From the NCBI GenBank assembly GCA_019426215.1, contig CM033394.1:11800195-11864194 (forward strand): DNA of 64,000 bases. The letters are read 5' to 3'. The translations under genes were made by a program, and so were the position numbers. Position 1 is the first letter of the stretch. Every line of letters begins with the position of its first letter. The DNA is from Buddleja alternifolia (lineage: Eukaryota; Streptophyta; Magnoliopsida; Lamiales; Scrophulariaceae). Positions 1 through 12,884 of this stretch are shown here, in pieces. The notes below the pieces were generated by a model. The model was not told where the DNA came from. It searched no databases and saw nothing but the letters and a program-made list of their open reading frames with translations.

Positions 1-2043
1 GAGTGAATCTTTCTAAGCTATGCCAAAAGTTTTCGCATCCTAAATAAGATCAAATCAAAGGTTGCAGAATCCATTCATGTTGTGTTTGATGATGCTAACC
101 AAGAACCGAGTAAGGTTAATCTTGATGATGTTGGAATTGAAGATCTTACCCAACAAGCGTCACAAATCAATCTTGGTGATGATAGTGATGATGAAGTGGA
201 TGATGACATCTTTGTGTCTAATCCTAAGATTACTTGTGAAGTTACCAATGAGGACATTGTCAGAATCGCTGATGGTCATGAAGAGGATGATCATCAAGAG
301 CAAATTGGAACTGTGAATGACGCAGCGACTGCGGAAGAGACAAATGAGGGTCAAGCGATTGATAATCAAGAGTCTCTCAACCCGTTCCAACCAGATTGTA
401 AATGGCTTAGAGACCATCCACTAGAGTTAGTAATTGGAGATATTGGAGCACCTGTTAGAACTAGGTCCGCTACAATTACTGAGGCCATGTTTGCAAGCTT
501 CCTATCTCAAATGGAACCAAAGAAAGTGGATGAAGCGCTCAGTGATTCAAGTTAGGTAGAAGCAATGCAAGAAGAGGATAACTAATTTGAGAGAAGCAAG
601 GTTTGGACGCTAGTACCAAGACCAACTCACTAAGGAGTTATTGGAACTAGAAGGGTTTTTAGGAACAAGATGGATGAAGATGGCATTGTTATAAGAAACA
701 AAGCCCGATTAGTCGTTCAGGGTTATTGTCAAGAAGAGGGTATTGATTTTGATGAGACGTATGCCCCAGTAGCCCGTCTTGAAGCGATTAGGATGTTCCT
801 AGCATTTACCGCATTCAACAAAATCACAGTATACCAAATGGACGTGAAGAGTGCTTTCCTGAATGGTAAACTCCAAGAAGAAGTCTACCTTGAGCAACCT
901 CCAGAATTCATCAACAACCATGGGAAAAGTATGGTCTACAAACTGGATAAGGCACTCTATGGCCTTAAACAAGCACCAAGAGCATTGTATGACACTTTCT
1001 CTATCTTCCTTATAGGTAAAGGCTTTTCAAAAGGCAGCGTTGATACAACGTTATTTAAAATTATCCATAATGAATATATTCTCTTAGTCCAAATTTACGT
1101 TGATGATATTATTTTTGGTTCTACTAATAAGCGATTGTGTGAGAAATTTTTGAAAATGATGCAAGATCAATTTGAAATGAGCATGATGGGTGAATTAACT
1201 TTCTTCTTAGGATTACAAGTTAAACAACTCCCTAATGACGTATTTATAAACCAAGCTAAATATACAAGAGATATGATTAAGAAATTTGGTATGGAAAATG
1301 CATCATCTTCAAAAATTCCAATGAGCCAAACACTTAAGTTAGATAAAGATGATAGTGAGAAGAAAATTGATATCACTAACTATAGAGGTATCATTGGATC
1401 ACTTCTTTATCTTACCGCTAGTAGACCCGACATTTTATTTTCGGTATGCATGTGTGCACGCTTTCAATCTGACCCTAGAGAATCACACTCAAATGCTACC
1501 AAGAGAATCCTAAATACCTAGAAGGCACACAAAAATGTGGGCTTATGGTATCCAAAGGATTCTCCTTTTGAACTAATTGGTTATTCAGATGCAAATTTTG
1601 CTGGATGCAAAATAGATAGAAAAAGTACTAGTGGTACATGTCAATTTCTAGGTGATAGACTGATTTCGTGGCATAGTAAGAAACAACAATCCATAGCGAC
1701 TTCTACCGCTGAAGCAGAGTACGTAGCCGCTGGGAGCTGTTGTGCACAAATCCTTTGGATGAGGCAACAACTTAGAGATTATGGAACTATCTTAGGTCCT
1801 ACCCCAATCCATTGTGATAACCAAATCGCTTTAGCTATGACCCAGAATCCTGTCCTTCATTCCAGAACTAAACACATTGACATTCGCTACCATTTCTTAC
1901 GTGACCATGTTCAAAAGAAAGATATGTCCATGCACTTCATTGGAACTGACAAACAATTGGCAGATATCTTCACCAAAGTCCTCAACGAACAACGCTTTCT
2001 CACTTTGAGTAGTGAATTAGGTATGATTGATTTAAATGCTTAA
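1..2043 (+). pseudogene. SIRE-like pol remnant: end of integrase, RT, RNase H
   Basis: The 3' part of a Copia polyprotein. An acidic linker after the integrase (82-555) is followed by reverse transcriptase (670-1521) with [11 protein letters not shown] and the YVDD active site near 1097-1110, then RNase H (1537-2043) with [20 protein letters not shown] and the [12 protein letters not shown] region. Stops near 553-555, 581 and 631 and at 1519-1521 break the frame, and conserved residues have changed (WVYRNK has become RVFRNK, DADFAG has become DANFAG). The complete copy at 24635-27886 shows the intact arrangement. It cannot make a full polyprotein. Confidence 0.92.
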
Positions 2044-2928
2044 AATCATAAAGCATCATATTTTATTAGGCATACAATTTAGAGGGACTCCACTTTAAAT
2101 TTATGTCCAAATTGTTTTTCAAGAATGAAACGAGTCATCAATTTTAGGGGAAACTTTAAAATTGTACTTGGTTCGATTCATAAGAGACTGTGATCAAAAA
2201 TTGACTTTGAAAAAAAATATGCATTAATCACTAGCATTTATCTATTATTCATGACAAAATCAATCTCCAATAAAATTAAATAAAAATATCTTTTATAAAC
2301 CCAAACGATTGATTTGTATCAAAAATCTTCAGCGTTGAGAAATTGAATTTTATTAAAAAGACTTCAGCGTTAAGAAATTCCGACTTTAATGCTAAGTAAA
2401 TTTCTCTGAAAATCATGCATAGTTTTCATTGCTAAAAGTGGTGTGTAGATAAGTCAAAAGATTAGATTTGACAACTGCCCACACGTGCGTATCAAATCAA
2501 ACTGACGGTTAATGATTCTTATCTAAAAACTAAACGGTTTAGTAATTGCCCTGTCTGAGTTCGTGTCAGTGTACTATCAGGCGCGCGTATTTCACACTGA
2601 AAATTTTAAAATTATTCAAACGTTTTGAAAAAGTAACTGCAAATTTCAAACTTCTATATTTCACAGTTGTTACCCTATTTTACAGCACTTTTTGACATCC
2701 GTCTTTATGAGTAAATGGCTGAGATTTAAGTTTTGTTATTTTCAAAATAATTTCTGTACACGTGCCATTCATCTCATAGTTGAGGAGTTATTTTTGCCTC
2801 CTATTTAAACCCTTCATAATCTTTACAGTAAACCTTTATCACTTCCAAATTCTCCTACTGTAAAAGTTATTCTCTCCAAGGCAAAAAGACTCCTTTCTCT
2901 CCTCAACCGAAGCTTTTTCAGTTCATCA
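2044..2928 (+). other. Non-coding spacer between pol and third ORF
   Basis: No coding capacity is visible in these 885 bases. The spacer corresponds in position to 27887-28979 of the complete element. Just after pol it shares the pattern of a short run of A/G-rich words (TTTAGAGGGA, TTTTAGGGGAAAC). It ends in a pyrimidine-rich leader before the ATG at 2929. Such a long leader is usual for Sireviruses that carry an extra ORF. Confidence 0.7.
2802..2809 (+). promoter_or_regulatory. TATA-like box upstream of the third ORF
   Basis: TATTTAAA lies 127 bases before the ATG at 2929 and is followed by a CT-rich leader. The complete element has TATTTAAT at 28761-28768, upstream of its third ORF. An internal promoter is inference; no other promoter element was recognised. 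Confidence 0.3.
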
Positions 2929-5900
2929 ATGGCACCCAAGTCTTCAAAATCTGCCTCCGAAAAATACTCCAAAACTGAAAAACCAGTCACTATTAACATT
3001 GGATTTCTTGTTAACTGGGACTACCTATTTGATAACCAGGACTTCCCTCTAAGGACTGTTCTTCCACTCGTCCAAGAGTCTGGTTTACGTGATATGATAA
3101 CTGCCGTTTTTAACGTCTTTGAGGAAGAAACCGTCTTCTTCTTCCAGAACGCAAAAATCTTCGACGATGGAAACTCCATTTCCTGCGTCTTTTCCTTTAC
3201 CCGTGAGACCTTTGTCCCCACTCCTTCTCTTATTTCATCTTTACTTAATTTTCCAAATGATGGTGGCGAAGTCGAAAATGTCACTCTTGGTGATGCTACC
3301 AAAGTCTGGGTGTTAATGAAGAAGGATGAAGTTGAAGCTGCCTACGAACCCAACTTCAAGAAGAATGACCTGAAGGGCGAATATGTCATACTTGTGGACA
3401 TATGCGCGAAAATGATCGAATGCAGAAAGGGAAGCTTCGATAAGATTACAAATGTTTAATACAAGATGATGGTGGCTATTCTGACCAAACTAAAGATTAA
3501 TTGGTCGCTTTATGTTTTTAATCACTTCAAGGCAGCGATGGCTAAGTCGGTAAATCCCAAGCCTTATGGGATTGTGCTAAGTCATATTCTAAGCGGTAGC
3601 GATTTCGCCAACACCACTGGAAAGAAAATCCCAGTGCTTAAGTTCTATGGGAAGAAGATGATTAGCGAGCTGCTCAAACCATAGAGACGTGGCGGTGCAG
3701 CAGCTCCAAAAGAAAAGCGTGAGTGAGTTCTTGCCGAAGGATTTGTTCGCAGCGATGATAAAGAGCAAGAGTATTCATCTTCATCATCATCTTCATCGAA
3801 AGAAACTGTGGTGCTTAAGTGACCAAAATGAAAAATCGCTGTTAAGGCCGCTGAGCCAACTAAGCCAGCAAAGAAACCAAAGAAGAAGTCGGAGCCCAAG
3901 AAGAAACAGAAGTCTCCCTCTCCTTATCCCAAATCACCCTCTCCCCCTCCAGCGTTAATCTTCTCTAAGGAAGAAGAAGAAGAAGCAAAAGAAGAAGAAG
4001 AAGTACCACTAGCCCGCAAGCGTACTCCTTTATCCACTCCAGCTGCATCAATAAGCGCTCGAGCCGAGCCAGCGCTTGAAGAACCAGCGAGTGTTCCTCC
4101 TACTTCTTTGGACGCTGTTCCTGAATTTGCTCTTGTTCCAGAGCCAGAGCCTGCAACACCTTTAAAAAAATCAAAGCTCTTTCAGGGTAAGTACTTGTGA
4201 AGAACAACGTATTTCAGCCTTTCCTCGTTATCTTTCTTTAACGCTAGGATAAAATTCTTACATCTCCAATAGATCGTGATGTTCAGTATGTACTGAATAA
4301 CTTGGATGGTTGCAACAACCCTATTAAAGATGTTTCCCTCACTTCTTTCCTCGATTTAGATCCAGAAGAAATGGTCCCGGAGCCTGAGAAAACTGTACCA
4401 AATGTAGAAACAGATCAAGCGGCTGCGTCAATCGATGATAGTCCTCAGGATGAGCATTTTAGTCTTTTATTTGTGATTTCTACTTGGTAAAAATTTTGCT
4501 TGCTTTTCTCAAACACTTGCGTGTATCAGCTCAAAATGCACCAGATGCTGTTACACCTCCACCTTTTGAGGTTCCTGTTGAAGTAGATGTCGATCTGACC
4601 AAGGTTGCGGATATCGCTAAGGAAGTAGCACAAGTCCTTTCTGACGCTGAAACATCTCCAGTCAGTGAAGCGACTATGCATGCTGAGCGGTAGATAGAAT
4701 CCCAACCGAGTCAATTGCATTTGTCCCTACTCCAATCGGATCTCTTCCCCGTGTCATAGATTTCTTTCCCCGTGGCTATAATGCAAATGATGAATTCTAC
4801 TTTGCCACCAGGGAGCTTGACACCAGACAGTTAGTCGATAAGTAGATCAACTTTCAAAACACACTCCATAAGACTGATGTCTCCAATTCTGCTAAGTTTG
4901 AATTCTTCGAGCGATTTGTTGACCTGGGTCTTTACAATCTTGAGCGTCTTCAATCTCGCCTTGAGTATATTCCGCGACTAGTGTTTAACATGACAGAATT
5001 TGACAAGAAGCATTTCAACTTTACTGGCCACTCTGAAGAGTCCTTTTATCCTTTGCGCCAGAATAAGATCGTCATCAAGAATCCCCATATGGGTGATGGG
5101 TCAAAGAATCCAGAAGAAAAAATTCTTAACAGAATTGGGTACTTCGCTGACCCCAAAGTCATTCATTCTCCTCAGAACGCTCTATCCCCTAAACCTCTAA
5201 GATTATGGAAAGGAAAAAGACCATTGTTGTTGAGCGTCCCAATCCTATTAACGCTTGGATAGAAGCTGAAGCCCTTGAGTACCTTGCAAGAGTATGGGCT
5301 GAGGATTATGATGAAGAATTTGAACGCTTTGAAAAGTTTCTTCCAGCTAGAAAAGATCAAAATAAAGCTGATATACTTGGAAAGCGATGGATGATGGATA
5401 CCGCAAGATGGGCCGAAGAGTTCGTGTTACACTTTTACACGCTGGAAGAACTTGTGAAGTATCCATTCTTGTTTCATTTTGGAGTAGATTACAGACGAAG
5501 AGGTTTTACTGTGTTTCTTCTCCAGTAGCGCCAGAATCTGCTAGGCAATATTAGCACTTTACCTTATTACAGACAATCAATAGAACGCTATATTCGCCAG
5601 CATCTAAGCCTAATCGCTCATGGAGGACGCTACATTTATCATCCAACTCAGAACTTTGTTCAGCGCATCCTTCCTAACCTCAATGAAGATGCTTCCTCTA
5701 GTAAGCAACCAATTCTGCCAGGGCAAAGTGAAGTCCCTCTGAGCCATGACAATGACCATGCCGACCTTGCTGAATTTTACCATGAGCGCCGAGCGATAAT
5801 TGAAAATGCTCAATCGCTAGATATTTCAATCACTCCGCATTTCAGTCCTGGTCTTAGTGACTTCAGAGGATACAACTTGCTTCCCGTCCTATTTTGTGAA

Positions 5901-7310
5901 CAGAACATACAAGTGGCCAAGATAATATCGCTTATTCGGCCAGTGGATCAAGAAGCTACCAGAGCACTGATGCCTTATTTATTGGACTTCTACAATTCTT
6001 ACATTTCAAGAGTTGATCTGCCGGAAGATGTGCAACTTGCACTAAGGAATGAAGAGCGTGAAGACGCTATATTCTTTATCCCGCAGACCAACTTGATCAT
6101 TCTAAGGCACGTAATGGAAGCGATTGGCCCCCTTTGGGTCATTGCGGTTGAGACTCCTTCTCCTTCTTTAGAGATTGTTGAGATAGTAGAGGAAGTCACT
6201 CCTAATGTGGAAGTCGCTCAAATTCCAGACGCTTCTTTTCCAGATATTTCTAGCGGCCCAGTAGTTGAGCTCCCTACTCAAGATCCTGTTCATCAACTAG
6301 CGAGCAGATCCATCCATGGATCAAGTGATTGCAGAAGTTCAGGAAGTCCTTGATGAGCCTGAAGAGCCTTTTGTCAGAGATAAATCTAAAGGCAAGGCTG
6401 CAGTTTCTAGTTCATATGGACTCATCCCTTCTCCCAAGCATTTTTCCTCATCTGACTCAGATTCGGAAAGTGATCAAGAGACTCAAGACTTTAGAAGAGC
6501 TGTTAAGAGCTCGCTCAATACCATCGAGGGTTCCTGCTCTAAGATGCTTGAAAATAATTAACTAAATATCAGGATGGTCTCTAACACTAGAAGTCGTGAT
6601 ATTGCAAATTCTGCAACAAAGAGCACCATAGCAATCATGGATAGCATATCACCGCTGATCACTTGTCTTTCGAAGAATTCAATCTGACGCTTGCCCAGAA
6701 TGCTTCAGTTGATAATGAGCGTCACAATTCTTCCAATTTAATCTCTCAGAGTATCCTTGAGCAAATTGCTCTCTTGATTGATGAAGTTAAGCTTCTCCGC
6801 CGGGACATCGCTGACTTAAAGACCTCCCTTGATGATGCCAAGAAAGGGAAAGCTATTAAAGAAAAATCCCGGTCCAAGGTTATCTCTAAGACATACAACA
6901 AGCACTGGCGATCTATGTTCGAGGAGATAGTGAGCATAAAGAAAATTCTTACTAAGAAGAGAAAGCCTAGATATTATCAAGGCAGGCACCTACTCCCAGA
7001 CTTGGACGTTGAGTTTTTAGAGAGTATGGGTTTTCACCCATATGCTGGACCGCTTAGAAGACCTATCAACTGGAAATCCACCAATGATCAAAGATAAGAC
7101 ATTTACCATGACTTGATCCGAGAACTTGGAATCCCTCTGAGGGATTGGGTGGAAAGGTTGTTGGAGCTGGAAGAAAGCGCTAGACGCAGAAGACATGACT
7201 ACAATGAACTCCAGCACACAACTATGATAGATGTTGATAGACTTCTACTGAACCTAGAGACTGAAATTTATCAAGAAGAAAAAGCAAATAGGAAGCGACA
7301 GAAAAGATGA
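2929..7310 (+). pseudogene. Third ORF (env-like position) of SIRE-like copy 1, broken
   Basis: Starts MAPKSSKSAS at 2929, matching MAPKK at 28980 in the complete element, and continues in pieces: 2929-3459, 3466-3684, about 4020-4490, 4484-4693, 4981-5528, 5877-6550 and 6663-7310. Matching blocks include IECRKGSFDKI against IECRVGTFDKI and KLKINWSLYVFNHF against LKIKINWSAYIFSRF. Lysine/proline-rich stretches lie near 3850-3960 and a coiled-coil-like segment near 6740-6850. Stops at 3457-3459 and 3682-3684 and several frameshifts show decay. I see no signal peptide or membrane segment, so the name env-like rests on position only. A possible intron lies at 4187-4272. Confidence 0.8.
4187..4272 (+). 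other. Possible spliceosomal intron inside third ORF
   Basis: A near-consensus donor (CAGG/GTAAGT, GT at 4187) and an acceptor ending CCAATAG (AG at 4271-4272) bound 86 bases that are T-rich near the 3' end, a normal size for a small plant intron. The reading frame before the donor and the one after the acceptor differ, and removing 86 bases brings them into register. The complete copy shows no such interruption that I can see. Confidence 0.45.
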
Positions 7311-7326
7311 AAGATTATGTTGTTTT

Positions 7327-10300
7327 ATGCTTGCTATATCTGCATATTTTGATTATGAAATATGGCAGATGGATATAAAGACTGCATTCCTCAATGGAGA
7401 AATTGTGGAAGAGATTTACATGCAACAGCCAGAGGGCTGTACATCCAAAGGGAGTGAACACAAAGTGTGTAAACTCCAAAGGTCCATCGACGGATTTAAG
7501 CAAGCTTCTCGAAGTTGGAACAAATGTTTTGACACTGTCATACAAGAGTATAGATACGTTCAAAACGTTGAAGAGGCATGTGTGTATAAGAAATTCAGTG
7601 GGAGCGTAGTCACGTTCATCATACTTTATGTCGATGACATCCTACTAATTGGAAATGATGTAGGAATGATGTAGTCGACTAAAGTATTGTTAGGATCGGT
7701 ATGCCCCCACAAGCGATGCCGGCGTAACGGAAGAAATAAAGTATATAAAACACATATATATCGGCATCCCAAGCTAGGGGGTCAAAGTAATGCACAACAA
7801 AAACTAATACGAGTAAAGGGGTTTTAAACCGATTACAAGATTTGGGGTTTTATTAAAGTGAGGGTGTAAAACCACAACACAAGGAAAACCACACCAAAAC
7901 CTTTGGCTCTCATTTTCGAATCCTCACCTCAACATGGAGGGGTTCGAATCAAACCACCATAAGCTCCTAAAGAAAGAAGCCTCTACAAGGACACACCTCA
8001 AGTAAGTTCATACCTTAAGTAAAAGATTGGCTAGATATATGCTCTAAGGAAATGGAGTCTATGTAGTGAAAGGTGGAAGACAAGAAGAGTTACTAAAAGA
8101 AATATCTATGGAAGATAATCTTTTACAACTATCTTCAAGAAGAAGTTCTATAGAAGAAAGTCTTCAAGAATCACAAGAGAAGCTAGAAAAATTTAGAGAT
8201 GAAGAACTAAGCTCTAAGCTTTTTTTTCTTTTTAAGTTTTCATCAAGTTTTAAATGAGAGCAAGAACACCTCCTTTTATAGCCACCAATTTTCGGCCATA
8301 TGGTGTTAGGTGGAGTAGAAGACTTGTTTTTCTTCACCTACCACCTCATTCTCACCTACCATTCCATTCTCAACTACCACCACATGTGTAAGAGAATATT
8401 TTTCATTTTCTTCTTCATTTAAAAAACATTACAAGTCAAACTTTGACTAGCTTTGAATTTCACTCTTGAGACTTCATTTAATTAAGTCCAACTTAATTAA
8501 AATGACTCCCAAGTCTTCCAAGACTTGTTAATTAAATAATCTTCATGATTAATTAATAGTAAAATTAGTAGCTTAAATATATTCCCGGATAATAAAAATT
8601 TTCGTTAATGATTAATCTCCAAGATTAATTAATAGAAAAATAATTTTCCCAAGCCTACTAATTAAAATGTCTTCCACTTAATTAATTAATCTCATTAATC
8701 AATTTCACTTTAATCCTAAACCGGATTAATATTCACATAGCAATTGAACTTTCTTGAGTAAGTGTGTAACCCCATTGTAGGTTCGTTCATGTACTAGCAG
8801 TAGGAACACAACCCCGTTGTGCCTTTGCAATTTTCATTGCTAGATTTAATTACTCCAAGTATTTTAATCCGACCAAGAATTAATTACCGATTAATTCATG
8901 GTTCCTACAAATCAAGGTTAGTACTAGCCACGCGCCAAGAAGACCTAGACATGAACGATTATTAGGTGACCTTTCCGCATTACGATTTTCGCATAAGTAA
9001 AATCCTTCCATCAAATATCCCGATCAAATCTAGGACTTGGATGTCAGTCGAAATCCCAGTAACTCGATTCTATGTATATCGATCTAAGTGACATTGACCA
9101 ATTTATCAATCAAGCGAGGAAACACTGCTCCTCCTTATTGATACTACTCCGGCCGGAGGTTCCGATGGTCAATACACTGTGAAGTACATAGGATATGCGC
9201 CGATGCTAATGATCAGTGACGGATTCTTTCTTGGCACTCACACGCCTCCGTACATAACCAGACTGGACCCAATATGCCCCACTTTATGACTCACCTGGAA
9301 TCGTGTGACAAATCTAAGTACAGTGGGCGATGCACGAGACGACCAATGGTGCCTCAAGTCATGAGGACCAATATTACGCCTACGTAATCGAGGAGATTCC
9401 AAATTCGACACTGACTCCAATATGGAATCTCGGCGGGGTTGTTCAGTTTACTCGATCCCAACGAAAACCCACATACATGCACTGATGTAAACCGTATCAG
9501 TATCCATGGAATAGGATACACTCTCCAAGAGTGTGCATTGTACGTGCAAGTCTTTACGAGTCATTGATATCCCTATCTCAATGATTCTATGACTTGGAAC
9601 ATTTTTAAGACCACAACCTTAGAGACGTATTCCATGATTGGCATCCCCGATACCAAACACATCTCATAGCTTAAGAGTGATCTTGGGGACTTTATCTAAT
9701 TTCATAGAATGATAAGATAAAGAAGAAAATGCCATTTATTAAATTACTTGACAAGATACAATATAAGACTGTTTAAAGAGTCGGCTACTACGCCCTACAA
9801 ATGGCGCACCGGGCACCTAACTCTTTCAAGTATGGCTCTCTAATAAATTCTCCATGAAAGATATGGGGGAGGTGTCCTACATACTCGGTATGAAGATCTA
9901 TAGGGATAGATCGAGTAGGATGCTAGGTCTCTCCCAATTTGCATATATCGATTGCGTACTCAAAAGATTTGAGATGGAAGAGTCCAAGAAGGGATTCTTG
10001 CCAGTGGGACATGGTATCACACATTCCAAGTCTATGTGCCCAAAGACTGAGGAGGAAAGAGTGAAAATGTCCAAAACTCCCTAGGCTTCTGCAATAGGTA
10101 GTATTATGTACGTGATGATATGCACAAGACCCGATGTAGCCTATGCATTGATTGTGTGCAGTTGATATCAAGCTAATCCAGGCATGGCACACTTGAGTTC
10201 TGTGAAAACAATCCTTAAGTATCTAAGGAGAACTAAGGAGTTGTTCTTGATATACGGACGAGGAGAATTGGAATTAGAGGGGTTTACTGATTCGAGTTTC

Positions 10301-10560
10301 CAATCCGACAAGGATGACTCGAAGTCGGTCTCTAGGTTTGTATTTCTGCTTAATGGCGGAGCGGTTAGCTGGAAGAGTTCCAAGCAAGCATTTATAGCCG
10401 ACTCCACCACTGAAGCAGAATTCATTGCAGCAAATGAGGCTGCAAACGAAGCTGTTTAGATGAGGAACTTCATCCAAGAATTCGGTGTCATTCCATCCGT
10501 TGGGGATCCAGTAATGGTTTACTATGATAACAACGGTTTCCTTTGATCAAATCCTAAAGG
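7327..10560 (+). pseudogene. Copia fragment A: RT and RNase H, split by a solo LTR
   Basis: The left piece (7327-7687) encodes RT with QMDIKTAFLNGEI, KLQRSIDGFKQASRSWN and LYVDDILLIGND, then a TAG stop near 7673. The right piece (9834-10560) resumes at the next RT block (WLSNKFSMKDMGEVSYILGMKIYRD) and reaches RNase H (GFTDSSFQSD, DSTTEAEFIAANEA). Stops lie near 10082-10084 and 10457-10459. The end fades after YYDNNG, before the last RNase H motifs. The two halves abut exactly when the 7688-9828 insert and one AGTAT are removed. It is closely related to fragment B and to the Copia(-) element. Confidence 0.88.
7688..9828 (-). mobile_element. Solo LTR, 2141 bp, in Copia fragment A
   Basis: A TG...CA unit (+ strand TGTTAGG...CTCTTTCA) sits between perfect 5-bp target-site duplications AGTAT (7683-7687 and 9829-9833) and interrupts an RT reading frame. 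It holds no gag or pol. It is rich in AATTAATTAAT runs around 8450-8720. Read on the - strand it begins TGAAAGAGTTAGGTGCCC, alike to the LTR piece at 10571 (TGTTAGAGTTAGTGCCC), and the two share further blocks such as CTGAACAACCCC. That is why I assign the - orientation. A small open frame at 8066-8257 has no recognisable product. Confidence 0.85.
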
Positions 10561-10570
10561 AACATGGGAT

Positions 10571-11370
10571 AATATTGCTGTTAGAGTTAGTGCCCGACGC
10601 ACCAATTATTGGGCATCATTCTTTGTAATAGCAACTCTAGAATTGAACAATCATTTTCATATAAATAAAGTCAATCTCTTTTATATGCGTGGTATGTCTT
10701 TATTCTTAAATTAGTTTTTACTTTGGCTTAGAATAAAGTCCCTAAGGGTCACACATAGCAAACGGACATCACTGCACATTGGGTGTGGCAATGATGGAAT
10801 ATGTCTTGAAGGCTGTGATCTTTAAACATTGTTCCAATTCGTAAAAGGGTTCATCGAGATAAAGGGATATCGATGCAACCCAAAAGACTTGCTCATATGA
10901 TGCATACTCTGGGAGAAGTGTATCTCGTTCCATAGATACTGGCACGGTGAAAGCTAATGCATATATGAGGGTTGCCATTGTGGTAATGGGCGAACTGAAC
11001 AACCCCATGGAAGTTCCTAAAATGGATTCCCAGTCGAATGTGGAACTTCCAGTGGTCTTGTAGTATAAGAGTAATCCTTATGGACCTAAGATTCCATTGG
11101 ATGTCTTATGTGTAACCGCGCATGTTCTTGATTTATTACATGATCACTTTAGATGATCGAATATGGGCAAACTCAGACATGCACATCTTACGTAGTAAGG
11201 TAAGTGAGAATCAAGAGGAATCTATCTCTGACATTAGCCATTTGGTTAATCTCCTATGGTTACATAGTGAATCGACTTAAGGAATCTTCGGCTGAAATAT
11301 GATATCTAAAGAGGCATAGGGTTTCCTCATTTAGATAGTCGAAGACGACGGGGAATTTCTCACCCAAGGG
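10571..11370 (+). repeat. LTR fragment, same family as the solo LTR at 7688-9828
   Basis: Begins TGTTAGAGTTAGTGCCCG directly after the broken RNase H of fragment A and resembles the - strand of the solo LTR at 7688-9828 over at least its first 500 bases (GTGCCCG start, GGAATATGTCT, GAACTGAACAACCCC). It could be the 3' LTR of fragment A. Its 3' limit is uncertain: by 11374 integrase-end coding of fragment B has begun. No genes. Confidence 0.6.
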
Positions 11371-11373
11371 AAA

Positions 11374-12880
11374 TTGGAAGCAAGGTCCCTTAAAGGACGT
11401 TTCATCAGTTTTCCAACGGAGTCTATGGGATACCTATTCTACATGCAAAGATCTAGTAGTGTACCACATCAACCTGATACGTACTCTGGGTACCTGCTAC
11501 AAAAGGAACCGGGTGTCCGCACTATAGCAGTGGGAGTTCATGGGGATGACCCTTCTACATATGATAAAGCAATGATGGACATCGACTCTACAGATTAGCG
11601 AGAAGCTATGCTGGCAGAGATAGACTCGATGTATTCCAACCATGTCTGGATTCTGGTAGATCATCCTGATGGCATTGCGCCTATAGGGTGTAAGTGGATC
11701 TACAAGAGAAAGATAGGACTGGATGGAAAAGTTGACACATACAAGGCAAGGCTTGTAGCAAAAGGTTATAGTCAAAAGGAAGGAATTGATTACCAAGAGG
11801 CCTTTTTTTCACCTATGGCGATGATCAAGTCTATTGGAATTCTGCTTGCAATAGCTGCACACTTGGACTATGAGATATGACATATGGATGTAAAGACGGC
11901 TTTCCTAAATGGATTCCTCGAAGAGGATATCTATATGGGACAGCCTAATGACTTTGCATTTGGGTCTGGTATTCATAAGGTGTGCAAACTTAAGAGATCC
12001 ATTTGTGGACTTAAGCAAGCATCTAATAGTAGGAATCTACGTTTTGACGAAGCAGTCAAAGGATTTGACTTTGTCAAAAACGAAGATGAACCATTTGTTT
12101 ACAAGAAGGTTTGGGAGTAAAATCACTTTCCTTGTCTTATATGTGGATGACATTCTACTCATAGGAAATGATGTAGGAATGCTTACATCTGTCAAGAGAT
12201 GGCTTTCAAATACATTCTCCAAGAAAGACTTGGAAGAAGCGACCTATATTCTAGGGTTTCGTATCTATAGAGATAGAACAAATAAAATGATAGGACTTTC
12301 CCAAGACCTTTACTTAGAGAAAGTCCTAAAGAGATTTAGGATGGAAGACTCTGAGAAAGGTTTCTTGCCCATGAGACATGGGGTGCACCTTTCAAAGTCT
12401 ATGTCTCCTCAAAGTCAAGAAGATAGGAAAGAAATGAGTACAGTTCCCTACGTATCTGCAGTGGGTAGTCTGATGTACGGCATGTTATGCACACGGCTAG
12501 ACATAGCCTATGCAGTAAGTGTGGTAAGTCATTTTCAGGCTAACCCGGGAAGAGAACATTGGACTGCTGTAAAACATATCCTCAAGTATCTGAAGAGAAC
12601 TAAGGATATGGTCCTAACATATGGACAAGGAGATTTGAAGATGGATGGATATACTGACTCATATTTTCAATCTGATGTAGAAGATCATAAATCTACTCCA
12701 GGGTTTATATTCACGCTCAATGGTGGAGCGGTGACTTGGAAAAGTTCCAAGCAAAGCACAACCGCTGATTCCACCACTGAGACAGAATACGTAAGAGCTT
12801 CAGACGCTGCTAAAGAGGGTGTTTGGATTAGGAAGTTTCTTAGAGAACTTCAAGTGGTCCCTAGTGTGGAGCTGTCATTA
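11374..12880 (+). pseudogene. Copia fragment B: integrase end, RT, part of RNase H
   Basis: 11374-11598 encodes the end of the integrase region (RSLKGRFISFPTESMGYLFY) and the linker to RT. 11608-12120 encodes early RT (GCKWIYKRKIGLDGKVDTYK, ARLVAKGYSQKEGIDYQEAF, MDVKTAFLNGFL). A frameshift near 12110 leads into the rest of RT with LYVDDILLIGND and RNase H with GYTDSYFQSD and STTETEYVRASDA (to about 12870). Stops at 11596-11598 and 11878-11880 also break it. RNase H is cut at SVELSLPLF, where SIRE sequence resumes. Same lineage as fragment A and the Copia(-) element. Confidence 0.9.
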
Positions 12881-12884
12881 CCAC

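Larger units (their letters stand above)
7311..12884 (+). mobile_element. Composite Copia insertion within SIRE copy 1
   Basis: SIRE sequence stops just after the third-ORF stop near 7310 and resumes near 12885 with its 3' untranslated region. In between lie two related Copia pol fragments (A: 7327-7687 and 9834-10560; B: 11374-12880) and an LTR piece between them. The block starts in mid-RT and ends in mid-RNase H, so it is not one whole element bounded by LTRs. I see no target-site duplication at its outer edges. Recombination or deletion between Copia copies probably shaped it. Confidence 0.7.

Noticed and set aside
8066..8257. 63-codon frame with a charged helical product
   Set aside because: It lies inside a solo LTR, is low complexity and has no family resemblance.
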